Of a DNA stretch of 41,615 nt, positions 16,324-27,045 are shown in pieces; position 1 is the first letter of the stretch, and the number at the start of each line of letters is the position of its first letter. The notes beneath the pieces are model-generated. The model was given only the letters and a program-made list of their open reading frames with translations, did not search any database and was not told the DNA's origin. The position numbers and the translations under genes were made by a program. Source of the stretch: Flavobacteriales bacterium (GTDB lineage: Bacteria; Bacteroidota; Bacteroidia; Flavobacteriales_D; Parvicellaceae); NCBI GenBank assembly GCA_016780365.1, contig JADHMB010000009.1, positions 1 to 41,615 on the forward strand, written 5' to 3'.

Positions 16324-16331
16324 CAAACCTA
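16324..16331 (-). promoter_or_regulatory. -7 element TAGGTTTG of murB, five bases from ATG
   Basis: Exact TAnnTTTG on the minus strand, then TCTAG and ATG. The distance is identical to that of mutY and thiL. Confidence 0.5.
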
Positions 16332-16358
16332 ATTATATTTTCTTGGATTTTAATATGC

Positions 16359-16388
16359 TTGTCCTTAAAACAATATTACATACTTTAG
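16359..16388 (+). promoter_or_regulatory. Possible promoter TTG-N19-TACTTTAG of the GT4 gene
   Basis: TTG at 16359-16361 and TACTTTAG at 16381-16388, 19 bases apart. The box ends 22 bases before the proposed ATT start at 16411, leaving a short leader and supporting initiation there rather than far upstream. Confidence 0.4.
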
Positions 16389-16410
16389 TAACACTTTAAA
16401 TTAGTACGTT

Positions 16411-17520
16411 ATTAAAAAAGTAATAATTTCTGTAACAAATGACTTGGCTAATGATCAGCGGGTTAAGAAAGTTTGTGATACGCTAACCAAAAATAATTTT
16501 AATATAACTTTGGTTGGTAGGCAATTGCAACACTCGCTAAATATTAATAGACCCTATAAAACAGTTCGCTTTAAACTAATTTTTAATAAAGGGGCATTGT
16601 TTTATATGGAATATAATTTAAGATTGTTTTTTTTTCTTTTGTACAGAAGATTTGATATTTACCATTCTAACGACTTAGATACATTGCTTCCAATGTGGCT
16701 TTCTGCATTTATTTTCAACAAAAAGTTAGTTTACGATTCTCATGAGTATTTTTTGGGGGTGCCAGAAATTCAAAATAGATATTTTGTTAAAAAAGTTTGG
16801 TCTTCTATTGAAAGTTTTATCTTCCCAAAATTAAAGCATGTTTTTACTGTAAATAAATCTATTTCAGATTTGTACTTTAAAGATTATAAAGTAAGGCCAT
16901 TAGTTATTAGAAATCTTCCAAATAAAAGCATTCTAATAAAAGTTAAAACCAAGAAAGATCTTGGTTTGCCCAATGACAAGAAGCTTGTAATTCTTCAAGG
17001 CTCTGGAATTAACGTCGCTAGAGGAGCTGAAGAGTTGTTAGAGGCTATTTCTATACAAGATGATTTTTTTCTTTCTATAGTTGGCAAAGGAGATGTTGTT
17101 GATAAACTTAAAAAAAGATGTACTCAATCAGATTTGGTTAATAAAGTGCTATTTGTTCCAACTCTTCCATACAGTCAAATGATGCAGTTTACTTTAAACT
17201 CTGATGTCGGAGTTAGTCTCGATAAGAATAATAATATTAATTATCAATTTAGTCTTCCTAATAAAATTTTCGATTATGCCAAAGCTGAAATACCATTCGT
17301 TTCAACAAATCTTGTGGAGATAAGAAAAATTAAAGAAGAATTCCATACTGGTGTTTTAATTTCAAATCTTAATCCAGAAAGTATAATTGAGGGCTTGAAT
17401 AAAGCTATAGTTTTAAAAAAATCAAAAAATTTCACCACTAATATTGCCAAAATGAATACCACTTTACATTGGGAAAGCGAATCTATTTCATTAATTAAAA
17501 CTTATAAAAAATTTAAGTAG
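16411..17520 (+). CDS. GT4-type glycosyltransferase with an apparent ATT start
   Basis: GT-B fold glycosyltransferase, probably of surface polysaccharide. The N-terminal half has KKVIISVTNDLANDQRVKKV and YHSNDLDTLLPMWL ... VYDSHEYF; the C-terminal half has LQGSGINVARGAEELLEAI, LSIVGKGD and LPNKIFDYAKAEIPFVST, matching the nucleotide-sugar site. The only canonical start codon near the front (TTG at 16444) would cut off the first beta strand, whereas ATT AAA AAA GTA ATA at 16411 gives the expected N-terminus, as if ATG had become ATT. An in-frame TAG three codons before that ATT limits any extension. Either initiation is at ATT, or the gene is damaged, or there is a sequence error. The 3' end overlaps the methyltransferase by 8 bp. 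Confidence 0.85.
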   Translation: MKKVIISVTNDLANDQRVKKVCDTLTKNNFNITLVGRQLQHSLNINRPYKTVRFKLIFNKGALFYMEYNLRLFFFLLYRRFDIYHSNDLDTLLPMWLSAFIFNKKLVYDSHEYFLGVPEIQNRYFVKKVWSSIESFIFPKLKHVFTVNKSISDLYFKDYKVRPLVIRNLPNKSILIKVKTKKDLGLPNDKKLVILQGSGINVARGAEELLEAISIQDDFFLSIVGKGDVVDKLKKRCTQSDLVNKVLFVPTLPYSQMMQFTLNSDVGVSLDKNNNINYQFSLPNKIFDYAKAEIPFVSTNLVEIRKIKEEFHTGVLISNLNPESIIEGLNKAIVLKKSKNFTTNIAKMNTTLHWESESISLIKTYKKFK

Positions 17521-18283
17521 AAGTAGCCTTTCTACATACGTAGATTACTTCATTTTCAGAGAAGCCGTATATTTTTTTTTCTTCACTATTGTATTCTTTC
17601 ACTATGTCAATAGGCTTTGCAGAAAACCCATTTTCATTTAAAATTAATGGCAGACTATCTTCACCGTAAATTCTTACGTGGTCTTCTTGTCCAAAAGCTT
17701 TCAACCTTCCTTCTTTAGAAATTATCGAGTTGTCTTGGTAAGTTTTTCCTTTTTTTAAAGGAACTTGAATTAATAAATGACCATCATTTTTTAAAACTCT
17801 ATTTAATTCTTTAATAGCTTTTTTATCTTCTAGAATATGTTCTAAGACATGAAAACAAATAATTAAATCAAATCTTTGATCAGCTTCGTTTATTTTAGTT
17901 ATGTCATAACTTTTTTGAGCATAAAATTGGTTTTCAAAGTCGGATGAAATATAGTTTTCAAATATTGATTTGAAAAAATTATTTAAACTTCTGTGGGGTG
18001 AAAAGTCTAAAATTTTTTGACTTTGATTCTTAAAATTCTTCCTTATATATTCTCCTAGCGCTCTAGATCTTGACAATGCACCACAATTAGGACAGATTTT
18101 GTCATCACTATTATAAAAAGAAATTGGAATAAACTTTTTTGACTTAGCAGAACAAATTAAACATGTTGTATTTCCCCCTTTGTAGATAAGGTAATAAACC
18201 ATCTTTCTTATGAAAGGTTCTATTTTAAATTGCCAGCTTTTTGGTGTTAAAACTTTATAAATATTCTTAAAAAAACTATACAT
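17513..18283 (-). CDS. Class I SAM methyltransferase with N-terminal zinc ribbon
   Basis: The 256-residue protein has an N-terminal zinc ribbon (Cys41, Cys44, Cys64, Cys67) and a class I methyltransferase domain: ILDFSPHRSL (91-100) as motif I, DLIICFHVLEHI (139-150) as the Methyltransf_11-type motif, then LNRVLKNDGHLLIQVPL. Such proteins are often found in polysaccharide loci, and the neighbouring GT2 gene, which it overlaps by 8 nt, points to sugar modification, but the substrate is unknown. Third gene of an ftsE-GT2-methyltransferase operon. Convergent with the GT4 gene, with an 8-bp overlap. Confidence 0.85.
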   Translation of the reverse strand: MYSFFKNIYKVLTPKSWQFKIEPFIRKMVYYLIYKGGNTTCLICSAKSKKFIPISFYNSDDKICPNCGALSRSRALGEYIRKNFKNQSQKILDFSPHRSLNNFFKSIFENYISSDFENQFYAQKSYDITKINEADQRFDLIICFHVLEHILEDKKAIKELNRVLKNDGHLLIQVPLKKGKTYQDNSIISKEGRLKAFGQEDHVRIYGEDSLPLILNENGFSAKPIDIVKEYNSEEKKIYGFSENEVIYVCRKATST

Positions 18284-19163
18284 TTTGTTTTTCTCTAAGA
18301 AAGTAAATCAGTTTATATAAGTCAAATATTTTTAGAGAAGGTCTTGAAGAAAGCAGCTGTCTTTCTAGGATATTTGAAATAGGTTTTGACAATGGAAAAA
18401 TTAACCATGTCAATTTTAGTTTATTAATTACATGATAGGTTTTTATAAGTTTTATAGAACTGGTGTTTAGAGTGTTTTTTTCCAAAAATACTAGGTTTTT
18501 TATAGCACTCTTGGTTTTTTCTAAAAAAATACTGCTGTCTTCAATTCCCTCATGAAAAACAGGATTATTAATTTGAAAAATAGCTATTTTATTTTCTTTA
18601 AGTTCTAAAGATAGTAGGGTGTCTTCATGGCCGTAGGTTTCAATTTTTTCATTAAACCTTATTTGTGATAAGATTGCTCTTTTTATCAAAAAGTTGTTTG
18701 ATCGAAAACAATGGTATGGGTTTTTAACTCTATAATTAAGGTTTTGATCTTCTCTCTTAATTCCATATAACCACCTTAGTTTTTTATTTTTATTTTTTGG
18801 CGGATTATAGTGGTGTTTTCTTCCACCATATACTACTGCATTGTCAAGTTGTTCAAAATAGTTTTCTAGAAAATTTTCACTTTGGATGCTGCAGTCACAA
18901 TCTATAAACAGTAGATTTTCATAATTGGCGTTTTCTAAAAAAAGATTTCTGATTTTAGACCTTCCAATGTTTTTTTTAAGAATTAGGTATTTAACCTTAT
19001 TGTGGGAATTGATTTCAGCATTTAATTTTAAAGTTTCCTTATTAGAACCATCGTCAATACAAATTACTTCATATGGTTTTTTACTTTCCTCTCCTTGGTT
19101 AATTATGGTGATAATTAAATCAACAACATGGAAGTTATAAATAGGGATGCAAATACTTATCAA
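18276..19163 (-). CDS. Family 2 glycosyltransferase
   Basis: GT-A fold glycosyltransferase of 295 residues. The N-terminus ISICIPIYNF, VICIDDGSN, KKNIGRSKIRN and the metal-binding LLFIDCDCS (DxD) define GT2; YGHEDTLLSLEL matches the ED acid motif of the acceptor side. The C-terminal 60 residues are hydrophobic/basic and may touch the membrane. The start is TTG: the nearby ATG is out of frame and stops after two codons. It lies 11 bases after ftsE, so it is probably on the same transcript. The sugar and acceptor cannot be told from sequence. Confidence 0.88.
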   Translation of the reverse strand: MISICIPIYNFHVVDLIITIINQGEESKKPYEVICIDDGSNKETLKLNAEINSHNKVKYLILKKNIGRSKIRNLFLENANYENLLFIDCDCSIQSENFLENYFEQLDNAVVYGGRKHHYNPPKNKNKKLRWLYGIKREDQNLNYRVKNPYHCFRSNNFLIKRAILSQIRFNEKIETYGHEDTLLSLELKENKIAIFQINNPVFHEGIEDSSIFLEKTKSAIKNLVFLEKNTLNTSSIKLIKTYHVINKLKLTWLIFPLSKPISNILERQLLSSRPSLKIFDLYKLIYFLREKQNV

Positions 19164-19174
19164 TTCATAAAAGA

Positions 19175-19843
19175 TTATTCCAAAATAGTCTGATTATTGA
19201 ATTTCACAACTCTTGCTGGATATTTATTTATAATGTCAAAATCGTGAGTTGCCATAATTACTGTTTTTTCTTCTTCGGCTACTGATTTTAAAAGATGCAT
19301 AATTTTCTCACTTGTTTCCGGGTCTAAATTTCCTGTTGGTTCGTCTGCTAAGATTAATTCTGGATTATTAACTAATGCTCTTGCAACAGCTACTCTTTGT
19401 TGTTCTCCTCCAGAAATTAAATGTGGAAAAGAATCTGCTTTATCTACCATATCTACTTTTACAAGTAGCTTCTCAATTCCTTCATTAATTATTTTTTTCC
19501 CTTTCCATCCAGTTGCTTTCATTACAAATCTTAAATTATCAGCAACTGATCTATCCATAAGTAGTTGAAAATCTTGAAAGATTATACCAACCTTTCTTCT
19601 GAGTTCTAATATTTTCTTTCTTTTTAATTTTTTTAGAGTTTGTTCTTTAAAAAAAATATCTCCACTACTAATCCCTACATCTCCATAAATTGCTTTAAGA
19701 AGACTACTTTTTCCACTCCCAGTTTTACCGACAAAATATACAAATTCACCTTGATTTATCTTTAAATTAACTTCGTTAAGAATTATTTTATTTTGTTGTT
19801 TTATTTCAACATTTTTAAAGTCTAGAAAAAGGTTTTGTTCCAT
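19175..19843 (-). CDS. ftsE: Cell-division ABC ATPase FtsE
   Basis: Cytoplasmic ATPase that with FtsX controls septal peptidoglycan hydrolases. The 222-residue protein has Walker A GKTGSGKS (39-46), the Q-loop FQDFQLL, the signature ISGGEQQRVAVARAL, Walker B LILADEPTGNLD and the switch His in MATHDF. The RRKVGIIFQDFQLLMDRSVADNL stretch is typical of FtsE rather than LolD. ATG start, with a -7 TAAATTTG 23 bases upstream. ftsX is not adjacent; instead a glycosyltransferase and a methyltransferase follow. Confidence 0.9.
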   Translation of the reverse strand: MEQNLFLDFKNVEIKQQNKIILNEVNLKINQGEFVYFVGKTGSGKSSLLKAIYGDVGISSGDIFFKEQTLKKLKRKKILELRRKVGIIFQDFQLLMDRSVADNLRFVMKATGWKGKKIINEGIEKLLVKVDMVDKADSFPHLISGGEQQRVAVARALVNNPELILADEPTGNLDPETSEKIMHLLKSVAEEEKTVIMATHDFDIINKYPARVVKFNNQTILE

Positions 19844-19866
19844 GGCAGTTTAATATCTTTTACATT

Positions 19867-19874
19867 CAAATTTA
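19867..19874 (-). promoter_or_regulatory. -7 element TAAATTTG of the ftsE operon
   Basis: Exact TAnnTTTG on the minus strand 23 bases before the ftsE ATG. No matching -33 TTG. Confidence 0.45.
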
Positions 19875-20005
19875 TAATAATATAGAATACTTCTTTAATT
19901 CTTCTATTTAATGTTAACACATTGTAGTTGAAAATAATAGTAAAGCCATAGTTCTTATGGGTCATCACTAACTATCTTTAATAATTATCAGATTATAGTT
20001 TTTTA

Positions 20006-23000
20006 ATGAATAAGATTATCAAGGTATTTATTTTTTCTCTAGCAATAATTTTTGCAAATATTTCTATCGCACAAAAAACTTTTCTACGTAACGATCCTTA
20101 CAAAAACTATAAAATAGCGCAAGAACTTTTTGACAAAGAAAAGTATAGTTCAGCCCAATACTATTTCAAGAATGTTATTAATAATTTCAGTAATCCTCAG
20201 GATGAGGTGAGAATAAATGCTGAATATTATTTTGCAGTTTGTGCATTGAAATTATACCATAGAAATGTAGAGACGATTTTAACTAGGTTTTCACTAGACC
20301 ATCCAGATCATCCAAAATCTAAGAATATTTATTTCCAACTTGGAAAGCATTATTATCAAACCAAAAAGTTTAAAAAATCTATCGAATTTTTTGAAAAAGT
20401 TGATCAATACGATTTATCAAGTGAGGACCAAAGCGAGTATCTTTTTAAACTTGGATATTCCAAATTTATGAAGAAAAATCTTCCTGAATCAAAAGTTCTT
20501 TTCAACGAGCTCTTGCAAAGTAAATCAGATTACGATGTTCCAGCTACCTATTATTACAGCCACATAGCATATGCCCAGGGAAAGTACCAAACTGCTTTAG
20601 TTGGTTTTAGAAAGATTGCCAATAATAAAATGTTTAAGCCTATCATTCCTTATTACATTACACAGATTTTATATCAGCAAAATAAATACGACGAACTTAT
20701 TGCCTATGGACCATTGTATATTGACTCTATTACAGAAAAAAGAAAAGGGGAATTTGCTAAATTAATTGGAGATTCTTATTTCAAAAAAAACCAATACGAA
20801 CGTTCTTTAGAATATTATCAAACTTTCATGAGAAATGCAAAATCTACTAGGGAAAGTAATTACCAAGTTGGTTATTGTTACTACCAAACAAAAAAATATA
20901 AAAAAGCTATTGAAATTTTTTCTAGGGTTGCTACTACAGACGATTCGTTAACACAGATTTCCTACTACCATATGGCGGATTCTTATTTAAATCTTGACGA
21001 AAAAGATTATGCAAGAAATGCATTTCAGGAGGCGAGCAAGCTGAATTTTGATCTAGATATAAGACGAAATTCATTATTTAATTATGCTAAGTTGGCTTAC
21101 GAACTAAGTTACAATCCATACGACGAAGCAATTAATGCCTTTCAGCAATTTATTGAAGATTTTCCAGATTCTGAAGATGCTAAAGATGCTTACGAGTTTT
21201 TATTAAAAGTGTATCTAACCACAAAAAATTACGACGATGCACTTGCTTCAATGGATAAAATAAAAAATAAGGATCCAAGAATGCAGAAAGCTTATCAAAC
21301 AATTGTGTATAACAGAGCTGTAGAGCAGTATCATAATAGAGAATACAAGAATGCAATTGCAAACTTTGAGTTGGTTAAAAGGTATCCAATTGACCAAAAT
21401 TTAAATGCCATGAGTCAGTTTTGGATCGGAGAATCAAATTATAATTTAAAGGAATATTTAAGGGCTGTGGAGAGTTATGAAAAATTTAGATTTATTAACG
21501 GTGCTATTTTAACCGATCAGTTTTTAGATTTAGATTTTCATATTGGATACAGTTATTTTGAAAAAGCCAACCCATATGAAAACTTGTCGGGACATGAAGC
21601 GAAAACTCAAAAAGAAGAACTTAGAAATGCTTTAAAATACTTTAGGAACTACATTCATCAATACAATTTGCCAGATTCAAGTAATTATAAAATTGCACTT
21701 TTAAGAATTGCTGACACTTATTTCTTGCTAAGAGAAGATAGCTTAGCAATAGAAAATTATGCATTGTCTTCTAAAGTGGGAAATGAAAACCATTCTTACG
21801 CATTAAATCAAATGGCTACTTCTCAAGGGCTAATTCAGGACTACCTTGGGAAAATAAACACTTTAAAAAGGCTAACAGACCAATACCCTAATTCAAAGTA
21901 TCAAGTTTCTTCTCTTTTAAATTTAGCCCAGGCTTATAAGGATGAAAACAGAAATAATGAGTCAATAGATACCTACTTAAAATTTATTGATGAATATCCA
22001 AATAACAATTTAATATCTAAAGCATATGTGGAAATAGGGAGTATTTATTTAAAAGAACAAAACCATCAAGAAGCTGAAAAGTTTTTATTAACGGTAATGG
22101 ATAATTATCCAGATGCAGAGCAAGAAAATCAATTAGCTACTGAATTAATGATGGAAGTTTATAATTTAAGGGGAAATTTAACAGGTTATTACGACTGGCT
22201 TAGCTCAAGAGGAATCGATGTTAGTGTTCAGGAGAAAGATTCAACTTTATGGAGGTCTGTTGTTCTTGCAAGAGATAACGGAGATTGCAATAAGCAAATT
22301 GAAAAAGCTTCTTACTACCTAGATAATATTGAAGAACCTGTAAGAGAAATTTCTGCACATTATTTTATGGCTAATTGTTATTATGCGGAGGATAAGAAAA
22401 CACAAGCTTTATTTCACTATGATTACATTTCTGCAAAACCAAATAATAATTATTATATAGAAGCTTTAAAGTATGCTGGAGAAATAACTTATGATGCTAA
22501 AGACTTCAAAAAATCTCTTACTTACTTTTCAGTTCTAGAAGATGTAAGTATTAATCAAGAAGACTTGTCAATTTCTAAAAAGGGGCAGTTTTATTGTTTT
22601 CATTATTTAGACAATCCCAATTCTACCATTAAGTATGCAAAAAAGGTTCTTCAGTTATCGGACTTAAATAATAAGCTTCAAGAAGATGCGTATTTATTTT
22701 TGGGTCAATCTTATCAAAAAATAAATCAATTAGATAGTGCGAAATTATATTACGACAGTGTCGTGCAGTTCACCAAAAGTATTGCAGCAGCAGAAGCGAA
22801 ATACCACATTTGCGAGATTGCATTTAAAAGTGAAGATTATATATCCTGTGAGTCTTTAATAATGGAGCTAGTCAAGCAAAAGCCTTCCTACGATTATTGG
22901 TTAGCAAAAGGAATACTATTGCTTGGAGATAATTTCACAGCTCAGAAAGATTATTTCAATGCAAAACATAGTATTGAAAGTATTTTAGACAATTACGATG

Positions 23001-23209
23001 GTTATAAAAAAGATGAAATTTTAGCAGTAGCAGTTCAAAAAATAGAATATATCCAGAATTTGGAACTTAATGAAATGCAAGAACAGCCAGAGCAAGAAGA
23101 ATTGGAAATAGAATTAGAAACAATTGATAAGGATCTAGAAAACACTCCGGAAGTTTTAAATCCAAAGGAAGTTGATTCAAAGGAAATTAAGAAAGATGAA
23201 AATAAATAA
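20006..23209 (+). CDS. Large secreted/periplasmic TPR protein
   Basis: The 1067-residue protein has a signal peptide (residues 1 to about 22, ending ANISIAQ) followed by many tetratricopeptide repeats from about 30 to about 1000. Recognisable units include YYFKNVINNF, KYYQTKKFKKSIEFFEKV, YERSLEYYQTF, YKKAIEIFSRV, YLRAVESYEKF and NNESIDTYLKFIDEYPNNNL. The last 50 residues are strongly acidic (Glu/Asp/Lys) and probably disordered. TPR arrays bind other proteins, so it is probably a scaffold in the periplasm or at the outer membrane. It overlaps the barrel gene by 14 nt, which implies a linked function. No specific family name is assigned. Confidence 0.9.
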   Translation: MNKIIKVFIFSLAIIFANISIAQKTFLRNDPYKNYKIAQELFDKEKYSSAQYYFKNVINNFSNPQDEVRINAEYYFAVCALKLYHRNVETILTRFSLDHPDHPKSKNIYFQLGKHYYQTKKFKKSIEFFEKVDQYDLSSEDQSEYLFKLGYSKFMKKNLPESKVLFNELLQSKSDYDVPATYYYSHIAYAQGKYQTALVGFRKIANNKMFKPIIPYYITQILYQQNKYDELIAYGPLYIDSITEKRKGEFAKLIGDSYFKKNQYERSLEYYQTFMRNAKSTRESNYQVGYCYYQTKKYKKAIEIFSRVATTDDSLTQISYYHMADSYLNLDEKDYARNAFQEASKLNFDLDIRRNSLFNYAKLAYELSYNPYDEAINAFQQFIEDFPDSEDAKDAYEFLLKVYLTTKNYDDALASMDKIKNKDPRMQKAYQTIVYNRAVEQYHNREYKNAIANFELVKRYPIDQNLNAMSQFWIGESNYNLKEYLRAVESYEKFRFINGAILTDQFLDLDFHIGYSYFEKANPYENLSGHEAKTQKEELRNALKYFRNYIHQYNLPDSSNYKIALLRIADTYFLLREDSLAIENYALSSKVGNENHSYALNQMATSQGLIQDYLGKINTLKRLTDQYPNSKYQVSSLLNLAQAYKDENRNNESIDTYLKFIDEYPNNNLISKAYVEIGSIYLKEQNHQEAEKFLLTVMDNYPDAEQENQLATELMMEVYNLRGNLTGYYDWLSSRGIDVSVQEKDSTLWRSVVLARDNGDCNKQIEKASYYLDNIEEPVREISAHYFMANCYYAEDKKTQALFHYDYISAKPNNNYYIEALKYAGEITYDAKDFKKSLTYFSVLEDVSINQEDLSISKKGQFYCFHYLDNPNSTIKYAKKVLQLSDLNNKLQEDAYLFLGQSYQKINQLDSAKLYYDSVVQFTKSIAAAEAKYHICEIAFKSEDYISCESLIMELVKQKPSYDYWLAKGILLLGDNFTAQKDYFNAKHSIESILDNYDGYKKDEILAVAVQKIEYIQNLELNEMQEQPEQEELEIELETIDKDLENTPEVLNPKEVDSKEIKKDENK

Positions 23210-24977
23210 ACTCCAAATATTACTTTTTTTTATTTCAGCAATATTGAGTTTTAGTAGTATTGCTCAACAAAATGAAAACACCGAAACTTTTTTAGGTATT
23301 GGATCTGGGAATAGAAGAATTGCTAAGATTCAAAAAACACCAATTTTCCCAATTCACACAGACTCTGTAACTATATTGGACGATGTTAAATACTATTTAG
23401 AGCCAAAGCGTCATATGACAAATTACTCTATTGAAAATATAAAGCCTGCAAGGTTAAAGATAACTGCTAATGGAGACAAGTTATATAGGGGTTATTTAAA
23501 AGCTGGAGCAGGAACTTACCTAACTCCACTATTGGAATTGAATTATGCTTCAAAAAGATCAAGAGATGAAAGTTGGGGTCTAAACGCAAGATCAAATGGT
23601 AGTTTTTCTAGTATTAAAGAAATGGGGAATACTAAATTTTCAGATTTAAATTTAGGAGGGTATTATCAAAAGTTTTTTTTGAATTACGATTTGTGGTCAG
23701 AAGTTCAGTATGAAAGAAATTCATATCAGTTTTATGGATTGGATTATAACGACAATTCTATGTATCAATTTTATGGTATAGATGTCAATGACTCCTTAGG
23801 AATAGAATCGTTTAAAAATTCTGATACTCTTTTTAAGCAAAATTACGATTTATTGGATTTGCATTTAAAGTTTAATTCTAGAAATACTGGTAGAGACACC
23901 AATAAATTAAGAATTAAAAGTTGGGTAGATTTCCACCATCTAAATAGCAATTATAATCTTTCTGAAAATCATTTTCTTCTTGGGGCTCATTCTGGGTGGC
24001 TGATATTGGATGAAGAATTTTTAGGAACTTTTGAATTAGATATAAATAATATAAATTCTCCAGACATTTTAGAACTAGACGAAAACAATATTATTCAGCC
24101 AAGCAACCAAAGTTCTAATACGTCTGGTATCGTTCGTTTTAGACCACATATTTATTCAAGAAAAAACAATTTAATTTTTAAAGCTGGAATATCTCTCCAA
24201 GCCAATATTAATGAAAATGCTAAATTTTATGTATTTCCAGATTTAGAGGTTAGCTACAGTCTTTTTAACAATGTGTTTATCCCTTATGGAGGGTGGGTTG
24301 GCAATGTAAAAAGAAATACTTTCAATGACATAAGGTTAGAAAATCCATTTATTTCTGAGGATTCACCACTTCAAAACACAGTTCAAAAAAGCAATATATT
24401 TGCTGGTGTAAGGGGTTCTTTAAGTAGTAAATTCACTTTTAATTTATCTAGTTCTTTCCAGAATTTGGATAGTATGTATTTCTTTATTCCAGATACAACC
24501 TCTTCCTACGGTAATAAGTTCCAGATGATGTACGATAACCTTAGTCAAACATCTTTTCTTGCTGAAATCACTTATCAGGAGTTAGAAAAGTTAAAAATAT
24601 CAGCTAAGGGGGAATATTTTATATACAGCCCTTCTAATTTTAGTCGTGCTTGGCAAAAACCTGACTTTATATTTACATTGTCTGGTTTATTAGATTTGTC
24701 TGATAAAATTGTTTTAAAATCTGATTTTTATTTGGTAGGCAAAAGAGATGTTTTTTCTTATTCTGAGCCAGAATCAATTTATGAGTTGGAAGATGATAAA
24801 TACATTTACAGTTTGCCAACTTTTGTAGACATGAATATTTCTGCAGAATATAGGTACAACCAAAAAGTTTCTGCTTTCATTCAGTTCAATAATTTCACAG
24901 CCAAAAAATACCAATATTGGCAAAATTTTCCAGTTCAATCTATTAATATTTTAGGTGGAATTACAATTAGTTTCTAA
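23196..24977 (+). CDS. Outer-membrane beta-barrel protein, TonB-receptor-like without plug
   Basis: The 593-residue protein has a signal peptide (KINKLQILLFFISAILSFSSIAQ) and then repeated amphipathic strands rich in Tyr, Phe and Asn, ending with a terminal aromatic (GGITISF) as in outer-membrane barrels. The final part resembles the last strands of TonB-dependent receptors, but no plug domain or TonB box is evident. The ATG at 23196 is preferred to an upstream in-frame codon at 23172 because the signal peptide starts there. It overlaps the TPR gene by 14 nt, so the two are probably co-translated partners. Confidence 0.85.
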   Translation: MKINKLQILLFFISAILSFSSIAQQNENTETFLGIGSGNRRIAKIQKTPIFPIHTDSVTILDDVKYYLEPKRHMTNYSIENIKPARLKITANGDKLYRGYLKAGAGTYLTPLLELNYASKRSRDESWGLNARSNGSFSSIKEMGNTKFSDLNLGGYYQKFFLNYDLWSEVQYERNSYQFYGLDYNDNSMYQFYGIDVNDSLGIESFKNSDTLFKQNYDLLDLHLKFNSRNTGRDTNKLRIKSWVDFHHLNSNYNLSENHFLLGAHSGWLILDEEFLGTFELDINNINSPDILELDENNIIQPSNQSSNTSGIVRFRPHIYSRKNNLIFKAGISLQANINENAKFYVFPDLEVSYSLFNNVFIPYGGWVGNVKRNTFNDIRLENPFISEDSPLQNTVQKSNIFAGVRGSLSSKFTFNLSSSFQNLDSMYFFIPDTTSSYGNKFQMMYDNLSQTSFLAEITYQELEKLKISAKGEYFIYSPSNFSRAWQKPDFIFTLSGLLDLSDKIVLKSDFYLVGKRDVFSYSEPESIYELEDDKYIYSLPTFVDMNISAEYRYNQKVSAFIQFNNFTAKKYQYWQNFPVQSINILGGITISF

Positions 24978-24990
24978 TTGTTGAAAAGTA

Positions 24991-25004
24991 TCCAATTAAT
25001 TGGA
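24991..25004. terminator. Palindrome TCCAATTAATTGGA followed by a T run
   Basis: Five-bp stem (TCCAA/TTGGA) with a TTAA loop, followed by GTTTTTCTTCCTTTT, 14 bases after the barrel gene stop. It is weak as an intrinsic terminator, and could instead be an operator upstream of gyrB. Confidence 0.35.
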
Positions 25005-25037
25005 GTTTTTCTTCCTTTTAAAATGCTCTATAAATAG

Positions 25038-27014
<1,977 letters not shown>

Positions 27015-27045
27015 TTCTTAATTAAAATTTATAAAATATAATATT

